Shown here piece after piece: positions 1 through 4,709 of a stretch of 5,392 nt of DNA (the stretch's first letter is position 1; each line of letters opens with the position of its first letter). The position numbers were made by a program, and so were the translations under genes. The stretch is from assembly GCA_013388565.1 (NCBI GenBank), contig JACAEZ010000025.1:1-5392 (forward strand), read 5' to 3'. Below the pieces are notes generated by a model, which was given only the letters and a program-made list of their open reading frames with translations, was not told the DNA's origin and made no database searches. This DNA is from Campylobacterales bacterium (GTDB taxonomy: Bacteria > Campylobacterota > Campylobacteria > Campylobacterales > JACAEZ01).

Positions 1-62
1 AAACTTGCATCTGTAGTTTTACCACTTCCAGGTGCACCAATAATTAAAAACAATTTTTTCAT
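1..62 (-). CDS. adk: Adenylate kinase, N-terminal 20 codons (partial)
   Basis: Adenylate kinase interconverts ATP + AMP and 2 ADP in the cytoplasm. The gene runs off the left edge, so only the first 20 residues are visible. They form the first beta strand (KKLFLIIG) followed by the P-loop GAPGSGKT at residues 9-16, then TDAS. The GAPGSGKT form, placed directly after a short N-terminal strand, is typical of adenylate kinases. The ATG at 60-62 is preceded by a strong Shine-Dalgarno AAAAGGAG that overlaps the end of aspS. Only 4 bases separate the aspS stop from this start, so translation is probably coupled within one operon. The order aspS-adk matches Campylobacter. Another P-loop kinase is formally possible because so little is seen, but the P-loop form and the neighbour make adk much the best call. 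Confidence 0.88.
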   Translation of the reverse strand, partial: MKKLFLIIGAPGSGKTTDAS

Positions 63-66
63 AAAT

Positions 67-1824
67 TTACTCCTTTTCGTTCGTTTGTTTTTTTATTCTA
101 ATATGAAGTTCTTTTAGTTGTTCATTATCAACACCACTTGGTGCTTGAGTCATTAAACATTGTGCTTTTTGTGTTTTAGGGAATGCTATAACATCTCTAA
201 TACTTTCACTTTTTGTAATAAGCATCATCAGCCTATCAAATCCTAATGCAAAACCACCATGAGGTGGGGCTCCAAATTTTAGTGCATCAAGTAAAAAGCC
301 AAACTTGACTTTTGCCTCTTCCTCTTCAATACCTAAAAGTTTAAAGATTTGGCTTTGCATCTCCTCTTTATGTATTCTTATACTTCCACCACCAAGCTCT
401 ACACCATTTAAAACAATATCATAAGCAACAGATTCTATCTCTTCAAGTATCTCATGATTTAAATCTTTTGGCATTGTAAATGGATGATGAAGTGCTTTTA
501 CTCTACCATCTTCAATCTCAAACATAGGAAAATCAACAACCCATAAAAATTCAAATTTATTATTGTCAATTAAACCCATTCTATTAGCTATCTCTATTCT
601 AAGTCTGCCCATGTAATCAAAAACTTTTTTCTTCTCACCAGCACCAAAGAATATAATATCACCAACTGACAAAGATGCTCTTTCAATAAGTTCTTTCACA
701 CTCTCTTCGCTCATGAATTTCAAAAGAGGTCCTTTTAAACCATCTTCTTTATATTGTAGATAAGCCAACCCTTTTGCACCAAATTTCACAACAAAATCTT
801 CAAGCTCTTTTATCGTTTTTCTAGTGAAAAAATTATCACCATTTGGAACTTTAATAGCCTTAAATCTATTTAAATATCTGTTTTGTGCAATATCTGCAAA
901 AATAGGATTTGATGATGTTTCAAACAAATCTATAACATCAATCATTTTTAAATCATATCTCATATCAGGCTTATCACTACCATAAAACTCCATGGCATCT
1001 TTATACTTCATTCTATTAAAAGGCGGTTTAGCCTCTATACCACAAGCACTAAAAATACCTTCAACAAGTTTTTCAGCAACTCCAATTACATCTTCTTGAT
1101 TGCAAAAACTCATCTCAACATCTATTTGTGTAAATTCTGGTTGTCTATCAGCTCTTAAATCTTCATCTCTAAAACATTTTGCTATTTGAAAATATCTATC
1201 AAATCCAGCAACCATTAAAAGTTGTTTAAATAACTGTGGAGATTGAGGAAGTGCAAAAAATTCACCAGCATGAACTCTACTTGGAACTAAATAATCCCTA
1301 GCACCCTCTGGAGTAGATTTTGTTAAAATCGGAGTCTCAACCTCTAAAAATCCTAAACTATCAAGTGCATTTCTAGCAGCGATAGCCGCTTTACTTCTAA
1401 GTTTAAATGTATCATAAGCCTTTTGATTTCTAAGGTCTAAATATCTATATTTAAGTCTTATCTCTTCATTTACATTTTTATCACCTATACTAAAAGGGAC
1501 TGGCTTTGACCTATTTTCGATAATCAACTCATCTAAAACAACCTCAATTTTTCCAGTTTTTAATTTTGGATTTTCAAGCCCCTCGCCTCTTTTTCTGATT
1601 ACACCTTTTGCTATCAAGACATATTCGTCTCTAACAAAAGTAGCCACTTCATGAGCTTTTTTATTCTCATTAGGGTCGCAAACCAACTGTATAATGCCAC
1701 TTTTATCTCTTAAATCTATAAAAACAACACCACCATGGTCTCTATAACTATTTGCCCAACCACAAAGTGTTACAACTTCGCCTAAGTTTTCAATACTTAA
1801 ATCTGTGCATAGATGAGTTCTCAA
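67..1824 (-). CDS. aspS: Aspartyl-tRNA synthetase, probably non-discriminating (Asp/Asn)
   Basis: A complete class II aminoacyl-tRNA synthetase of 585 aa, the usual length for bacterial AspRS, acting in the cytoplasm. The N-terminal OB-fold anticodon-binding domain covers about residues 1-105 and includes [13 protein letters not shown] at 28-40. Class II motif 1 lies near 157-176. Motif 2 is at 217-235 ([18 protein letters not shown]). A bacterial GAD-type insertion follows at roughly 280-420. Motif 3 is at 524-536 ([13 protein letters not shown]). The start is TTG at 1822-1824: an in-frame TAG lies 15 bases upstream, there is no early in-frame ATG, AGAAAGG sits 7 bases before the TTG, and the resulting [10 protein letters not shown] matches the family N-terminus. 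L83 and L88 in the anticodon domain correspond to Leu81/Leu86 of Helicobacter pylori AspRS, which charges both tRNA-Asp and tRNA-Asn. Non-discrimination is therefore inferred, with GatCAB expected elsewhere in the genome. Confidence 0.97.
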   Translation of the reverse strand: MRTHLCTDLSIENLGEVVTLCGWANSYRDHGGVVFIDLRDKSGIIQLVCDPNENKKAHEVATFVRDEYVLIAKGVIRKRGEGLENPKLKTGKIEVVLDELIIENRSKPVPFSIGDKNVNEEIRLKYRYLDLRNQKAYDTFKLRSKAAIAARNALDSLGFLEVETPILTKSTPEGARDYLVPSRVHAGEFFALPQSPQLFKQLLMVAGFDRYFQIAKCFRDEDLRADRQPEFTQIDVEMSFCNQEDVIGVAEKLVEGIFSACGIEAKPPFNRMKYKDAMEFYGSDKPDMRYDLKMIDVIDLFETSSNPIFADIAQNRYLNRFKAIKVPNGDNFFTRKTIKELEDFVVKFGAKGLAYLQYKEDGLKGPLLKFMSEESVKELIERASLSVGDIIFFGAGEKKKVFDYMGRLRIEIANRMGLIDNNKFEFLWVVDFPMFEIEDGRVKALHHPFTMPKDLNHEILEEIESVAYDIVLNGVELGGGSIRIHKEEMQSQIFKLLGIEEEEAKVKFGFLLDALKFGAPPHGGFALGFDRLMMLITKSESIRDVIAFPKTQKAQCLMTQAPSGVDNEQLKELHIRIKKQTNEKE

Positions 1825-1845
1825 TACTCTGCCTTTCTAAAATGT

Positions 1846-1864
1846 TAAAAAAATGGTTTTGTAA
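1846..1864 (+). repeat. 19-bp direct repeat, copy 1
   Basis: TAAAAAAATGGTTTTGTAA occurs here and again, identical and in the same orientation, at 4670-4688. The flanks are not conserved. This copy lies in the aspS leader, antisense to aspS. It is AT-rich, but a 19-base exact match within about 5 kb is unlikely by chance. Its function is unknown. Confidence 0.6.
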
Positions 1865-1870
1865 GCCAAA

Positions 1871-1897
1871 ATAATATCAAAAAGATGTTTAAATCAA
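1871..1897 (-). promoter_or_regulatory. Candidate sigma-70 promoter of aspS-adk
   Basis: On the minus strand TGATATTAT (1871-1879) fits an extended -10 box (TG, one base, then TATTAT, one mismatch to TATAAT). TTGATT at 1892-1897 is a weak -35 with a 15-base spacer. Promoters in Campylobacterota often lack a clear -35. Transcription would start near 1864, giving a leader of about 40 bases before the TTG start. No convincing hairpin plus U-run terminator for the upstream kinase gene is visible in 1825-1945, so read-through from the kinase operon is also possible. Confidence 0.4.
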
Positions 1898-1945
1898 ACT
1901 CATTTAATATTTTCTGAAAAATCAAACTTTAAAAAATTATCTATC

Positions 1946-3640
1946 TCATGAAGCTAAATTTTTTTTCAAAACTATTATAAATTTTGCTCCATGAAAGATA
2001 TTTTCTACAAAAATTTTACCTTTTAAATTCTCTTCGATAATTGTTTTAGACATATAAAGACCAAGTCCTGTACCTTTATTATCTTTTTTTGTTGTAAAGT
2101 ATGGTTCAAAAATTCTATCAATAATATTTTCATCTATGCCACCACCATTATCACAAATAGAGATTGTAGAAAAATCATCAGTTGTAGCTATCTCTATTTT
2201 TATAGTTGGTTGATAATTTTCTTTATCATGATGTATTGCATACTCTAAACATGCATCTTTTGAGTTGCTAATAAGATTTAAAATAACCTGTTTTAACTCA
2301 TTTGGATAGCTTGTAATTTTATTTTGTTCTAAACTTTTTATAACATCTACAGATATATTTTGTGCTTTTAAAGATGGAGTTACAAGTTTTAAAACATCTT
2401 CTATCAAATTGGCAATCACAAACTCCATAGGTTTTTTATCAGTTTTGAAAAAGTTTGTAAAATCGTCAATTGTATTTGACATAAAATTTATACCAGCCAT
2501 TGAATTTTTTATATAATTGTTGACATATTTTTCATCTACTTCATTAAATTTATAAGCAACAGCTATATCTTGCACAGAGATTGCTAGTGAATGAAGTGGT
2601 TGTCTCCATTGATGAGCGATATTTGCAATCATTTCACCCATACTTGCTAATTTTGATTGATGAATCAACATTTTATCTTTTTCTCTTGCTTTTTGAATAT
2701 TCTCATGTACTCTTTGTTCTAAGTTTTTATTTATGGCTTCAAGCTCCAATTTTTTTTCAAAAATCTCATTTTTAGCCTGATTTAATTCAATGTTTTTAAT
2801 ACTTTCGACCTCTTTTTTATAATAAATATATATGATAAACAAAACAATAATCCAAAGTAAAATACTTAAATTAAATAACAGCATGTAAAAAATATTAGTA
2901 TATTTTTGAAACTCTACATCAATTGTATAATTTAATATATAGCCAACATGTTGATTGTTTATATTAAAAATAGGATTAAAAACAATTACAGCGGTTTTAT
3001 CTTTTAAATCTACTCTTTTTACAAATAACTTTTTGCTTTCTAACTCATTATCAATAGATGAATAGAGTTTTTTATTGATTTCATCAAACTCTTGACTCGA
3101 AAAATGTAACTTATGTTCATCTTGGCAACTGTTTTCAAAACAGTGTGGAAACAAGCTAATTATCATAGACTTTTCATGAAGATAACTGTTTGAAACAAAT
3201 GATTTGTCATAATTACTTTGTTCATCTTCAAACACATTTTTTGTAACCATAGATTTTTTTAGTATCATATATGTATGCCCTTCATAAATTTTTTCTATCC
3301 ATTTATGTACAGCATCAAAACCAACACTAATTTCAACTGTTCCTATGTGACTATCTTCATACGAAAGAGGGTGAACAAATCTAAATCCATTAAAAATTCT
3401 ACCCTCTTCAAATCCAGATATAAACTGTTTTGTTTTATTAGCCATCATGACTGAATATCGTATATTAGTCAAATCATCACCATATTTTAAAGGTTTGTGA
3501 AATCTTAAAAAACTTCTATTATCTGGAAAGTGAAAATGAAACTGTTTTAAATCATAATCTTTTTTCATTCTAATATATTTATCTTCTATATAGTTTAAAT
3601 AACTTCTCTCTTTGTATGTTTTTAGCTTGTTCATCACCAT
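1946..3640 (-). CDS. Sensor histidine kinase, main part (frame-shifted from its N-terminus)
   Basis: This frame holds most of a membrane-bound sensor kinase (564 aa if read from ATG 3640). Residues 33-57 (QFHFHFPDNRSFLRFHKP and GDDL) are a hallmark of a periplasmic double-Cache sensor family found in Campylobacterota kinases. A second membrane segment is at 251-273, then a charged, probably coiled-coil linker at 275-328. The H-box IAHQWRQPL carries the phospho-acceptor H343 and resembles the HPK4 (DctB-like) group. The ATP-binding domain has an N-box (N455, N459), G1 DNGGGI at 497-502, F-box FEPYFTTK at 511-518 and G2 GTGLGL at 523-528, so the catalytic core looks intact. No first membrane segment exists in this frame and ATG 3640 has no good ribosome-binding site. 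The missing N-terminus is in the overlapping frame at 3579-3887. The natural protein would be about 646 aa. It ends in TGA 121 bases before aspS. The ligand is not identifiable. Confidence 0.85.
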   Translation of the reverse strand: MVMNKLKTYKERSYLNYIEDKYIRMKKDYDLKQFHFHFPDNRSFLRFHKPLKYGDDLTNIRYSVMMANKTKQFISGFEEGRIFNGFRFVHPLSYEDSHIGTVEISVGFDAVHKWIEKIYEGHTYMILKKSMVTKNVFEDEQSNYDKSFVSNSYLHEKSMIISLFPHCFENSCQDEHKLHFSSQEFDEINKKLYSSIDNELESKKLFVKRVDLKDKTAVIVFNPIFNINNQHVGYILNYTIDVEFQKYTNIFYMLLFNLSILLWIIVLFIIYIYYKKEVESIKNIELNQAKNEIFEKKLELEAINKNLEQRVHENIQKAREKDKMLIHQSKLASMGEMIANIAHQWRQPLHSLAISVQDIAVAYKFNEVDEKYVNNYIKNSMAGINFMSNTIDDFTNFFKTDKKPMEFVIANLIEDVLKLVTPSLKAQNISVDVIKSLEQNKITSYPNELKQVILNLISNSKDACLEYAIHHDKENYQPTIKIEIATTDDFSTISICDNGGGIDENIIDRIFEPYFTTKKDNKGTGLGLYMSKTIIEENLKGKIFVENIFHGAKFIIVLKKNLAS

Positions 3641-3887
3641 TTAATGCTTCATGTATGATAGATAAAATATCTTTATTATTTACAACTTCAATAAATAACA
3701 CTTTACTTAACTGTTCATAATGTTCAAAGACTGCATTATATGCTTGTACAAACTTCTCTTTTTGGTTAATTTCTAAAACATTGATAACCTTTTGATTATC
3801 ATATTTTAAAATATAGTAAAGCAAAAATTGAAATATCAAGCCACATACAACAATAGATAAAACAACAATTTTAAAACTATTAAACAT
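3579..3887 (-). pseudogene. N-terminal fragment of the same sensor histidine kinase
   Basis: This 102-aa frame has a good translation start: ATG at 3885-3887 with GAGGA five bases upstream, 13 bases after the response regulator stop. It encodes a membrane segment (about residues 5-27) and the first helix of a periplasmic sensor domain (about 30-100), with REKLFKLY at 93-100. It then stops at TAA 3579-3581. The continuation expected in Cache-type kinases, with KYIRMKKDYDLKQFHFHFP, is found in the +1 frame (1946-3640), and the two frames overlap by 62 bases. I read both as one gene interrupted by one extra base (or a loss of two). On its own this fragment would be a membrane-anchored stub with no kinase domain. 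A real mutation, a sequencing or assembly error, and recoding are all possible, so pseudogene is a provisional label. Confidence 0.8.
3584..3606 (-). other. Frame-change zone within the kinase gene
   Basis: Upstream of this zone the kinase sequence is family-like in one frame (to KLFKLY). Downstream it is family-like one base later (EDKYIRMKK). Dropping the A after CTATAT (near 3585), or one T of the TTT at 3597-3599 on the coding strand, restores a continuous protein of the same length. The only homopolymer longer than 3 in the overlap is an A5 at 3619-3623. A shift there would also join the frames but gives a less family-like join. No long slippage tract is present. Confidence 0.75.
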
Positions 3888-3900
3888 CTATATCCTCATG

Positions 3901-4269
3901 TTATTTATTTTGTACCAAAAGTTCTACTTTTTGAAATATTTTCTTTATAGAAATAGGCTTTGCTACAATCAAATCTATACCATCACTTTTTACTTCATCT
4001 TTAAACGATACGATAGTAACTATTATAATATCTTTATTATCTTTTTTGATATTTTTTATAAAATCCAAACCACCATACGAAAAATTTGTTAAATCAATAA
4101 TAACTATATCTAACTTATTGATTTTATAAACTTCATACCCTATATCTAAAGTATCAGCCATAAATAAATTTTTGACACCTTGTCTTTTAATCATTCCTTT
4201 ATAAATGGCTTTTGATAAATCGTCGTTTTGTACAAACAAAATAGTTGATTGGCTTAGTTTATTTAACAT
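3901..4269 (-). CDS. Single-domain (CheY-like) response regulator, divergent
   Basis: A 122-aa protein made of one receiver domain with no output domain. It has the acidic pair D16-D17 after strand beta-1 (ILFVQNDD), the phospho-acceptor D59 at the end of beta-3 (LDIVIIDL), a Thr/Ser position at S88 or T85, and the conserved K104-P105 after beta-5 (LIVAKP). It is likely phosphorylated by the adjacent kinase, whose start is 13 bases downstream in the same transcript. Two oddities are seen. The usual Met-Pro after D59 is replaced (DLTNFSYGGL), though the D-to-G spacing is kept. The stretch between S88 and K104 is about 6 residues shorter than in CheY, which implies a reduced alpha-4. The ATG at 4267-4269 follows AAAGGGG at 7 bases. 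With no DNA-binding domain it should act by protein contact or as a phosphorelay intermediate. Confidence 0.9.
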   Translation of the reverse strand: MLNKLSQSTILFVQNDDLSKAIYKGMIKRQGVKNLFMADTLDIGYEVYKINKLDIVIIDLTNFSYGGLDFIKNIKKDNKDIIIVTIVSFKDEVKSDGIDLIVAKPISIKKIFQKVELLVQNK

Positions 4270-4310
4270 AAATAAACCCCTTTCATGAAGTAATTTTAAC
4301 GAAATTAATC

Positions 4311-4320
4311 TATATATACA
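4311..4320 (-). promoter_or_regulatory. Weak candidate -10 for the regulator-kinase operon
   Basis: TGTATATATA on the minus strand is the best -10-like element upstream of the response regulator. It would give a leader of roughly 36 bases. TATATA matches TATAAT at only 4 of 6 positions and no clear -35 is seen, so this is a weak call in AT-rich DNA. Confidence 0.3.
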
Positions 4321-4376
4321 TTGTGATTAAAAATATGCAGAAGTTAAATCAGTGGATTGATGTAAGATATTTAGCT

Positions 4377-4428
4377 AATAAAAAGAGGCACTCTCTCTCT
4401 CTCTCGAAATGTCTCTTAAAGTTTTATT
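4377..4428. other. Two-tier inverted repeat enclosing the CT tract
   Basis: The inner arms AGAGGCA (4384-4390) and TGTCTCT (4410-4416) pair over 7 bases with one G-U. The outer arms AATAAAA (4377-4383) and TTTTATT (4422-4428) pair fully, with a 5-base bulge between tiers on the 3' side. The CT tract forms most of the 19-base loop, and its CTCT units could also pair with AGAG in other registers. The structure is not a classical terminator. Confidence 0.4.
4391..4405 (+). repeat. (CT)7-C dinucleotide microsatellite
   Basis: Seven and a half uninterrupted CT units stand out in otherwise AT-rich DNA. Tracts of this type mutate by strand slippage and underlie phase variation in Helicobacter, for example CT repeats in the signal-sequence region of oipA. 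Here the tract lies outside recognised genes, about 70 bases upstream of the candidate regulator -10 and about 230 bases upstream of the porin -10. Confidence 0.9.
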
Positions 4429-4451
4429 AAAATTCATAATTAGGCTATCCT

Positions 4452-4480
4452 TGATAATCTTAGTTTATAATAATTATAAA
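4452..4480. promoter_or_regulatory. Fur-box-like AT-rich dyad
   Basis: TTTATAATAATTATAAA (4464-4480) is a perfect 8-1-8 palindrome. Its inner 7-1-7 core differs from the Fur consensus TGATAATnATTATCA at one base per arm. A perfect TGATAAT half-site lies just to the left at 4452-4458, and TTGATA/TATCAA (4451-4456, 4491-4496) flank the dyad. Because it is purely A/T, the core could arise by chance. Confidence 0.35.
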
Positions 4481-4558
4481 AATAAAATAGTATCAAAAAG
4501 AAATTGCTTTTGTATTCCTAAATAGTAAATTAGTTTTTTTATATAAAATTTAAAAATC

Positions 4559-4584
4559 ATAGTGTGTAAATTTTACACATCTAT
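4559..4584. promoter_or_regulatory. 17-bp palindromic operator candidate with extended arms
   Basis: TGTGTAAATTTTACACA (4563-4579) has perfect 8-base arms around a single T. The flanking ATAG (4559-4562) and CTAT (4581-4584) continue the symmetry with one extra base at 4580. The centre is about 65 bases upstream of the porin -10, a usual distance for an activator, or for a repressor acting through looping. The shape suits a dimeric helix-turn-helix regulator (TetR or GntR type), but which one is unknown. No hairpin plus T-run follows, so it is not a terminator. Confidence 0.6.
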
Positions 4585-4587
4585 TGT

Positions 4588-4615
4588 CTAATATTTATAA
4601 CTTTCACTAATATTT
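4588..4615 (+). repeat. 9-bp direct repeats abutting the porin -35 region
   Basis: CTAATATTT occurs at 4588-4596 and 4607-4615, 19 bases start to start, or about two helical turns. The second copy overlaps where a -35 hexamer would lie for the -10 at 4636-4641. Head-to-tail sites on one DNA face touching -35 are typical of winged-helix response regulators of the OmpR class. That a regulator binds here is inference. Confidence 0.4.
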
Positions 4616-4619
4616 CTGG

Positions 4620-4641
4620 AATGCTATGTTAATGCTATACT
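4620..4641 (+). promoter_or_regulatory. Porin promoter: two tandem extended -10 elements
   Basis: AATGCTATGTT (4620-4630) and AATGCTATACT (4631-4641) are an 11-bp tandem duplication with 9 of 11 bases identical. The right copy gives TGCTATACT, an extended -10 with TATACT one mismatch from consensus. The left copy gives TGCTATGTT, which is weaker. Transcription from the right copy would start near 4648 and give a leader of about 60 bases. Confidence 0.6.
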
Positions 4642-4669
4642 AAATGTTTAAAATTGTATCGTCCAAACA

Positions 4670-4688
4670 TAAAAAAATGGTTTTGTAA
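4670..4688 (+). repeat. 19-bp direct repeat, copy 2 (porin leader)
   Basis: This copy is identical to 1846-1864 and in the same strand orientation. It lies in the presumed porin 5' leader, 8 bases before the ribosome-binding site, and is sense to the porin. Both copies contain the mini-frame ATG GTT TTG TAA, which is probably incidental. Confidence 0.6.
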
Positions 4689-4696
4689 AATTTTTT

Positions 4697-4706
4697 AAAG
4701 GAAGGA
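4697..4706 (+). promoter_or_regulatory. Porin ribosome-binding site
   Basis: AAAGGAAGGA is a strong Shine-Dalgarno with two overlapping AGGA-like cores, 3 to 7 bases before ATG 4710. It fixes the start and suggests high translation, as expected for a major outer-membrane protein. Confidence 0.85.
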
Positions 4707-4709
4707 TTC

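Larger units (their letters stand above)
4270..4709. other. 440-bp divergent intergenic control region
   Basis: This region lies between the regulator operon (minus) and the porin (plus). No gene is supported in it. A 31-codon frame at 4335-4430 and a 38-codon frame at 4409-4525 exist but lack ribosome-binding sites. It holds, left to right: the regulator leader and weak promoter, a (CT)7 tract inside a possible hairpin, an AT-rich Fur-box-like dyad, a 17-bp palindrome, two 9-bp direct repeats, two overlapping extended -10 boxes, the second copy of the 19-bp repeat, and the porin ribosome-binding site. The number of symmetric elements suggests control by several factors. Confidence 0.7.

Noticed and set aside
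1825..1945. T-box or rho-independent terminator before aspS
   Set aside because: No T-box core or specifier structure and no GC-rich hairpin with a T-run is visible. There is only a 10-bp AAATCAAACT direct repeat (1891-1900, 1919-1928), too weak to call.
2581..2775. Plus-strand 64-aa open frame
   Set aside because: It lies entirely antisense to the H-box and coiled-coil region of the kinase and has no ribosome-binding site or family features.
3560..3568. A6 run as a phase-variation switch for the kinase
   Set aside because: It lies downstream of the stop codon of the N-terminal frame, so slippage there could not restore the gene.
3593..3599. TTTAAAC heptamer on the coding strand, the same string as a known viral -1 slippery site
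   Set aside because: In the incoming kinase frame it reads TTT AAA C, not T TTA AAC, and the needed change is +1 rather than -1. It therefore does not support classical -1 programmed frameshifting.
3898..4092. Plus-strand 64-aa open frame
   Set aside because: It is antisense to the response regulator, and its Phe/Tyr/Ile-rich composition is what the complement of AT-rich coding sequence gives.
4335..4430. 31-codon frame through the CT tract as a gene
   Set aside because: It has no ribosome-binding site and no recognisable family, and its length depends on the microsatellite. It is kept only as part of the CT-tract observation.
4616..4641. Sigma-54 promoter for the porin (CTGG ... TGC)
   Set aside because: The GG-to-GC spacing does not match the required 10 bases, whereas an extended sigma-70 -10 is clear.
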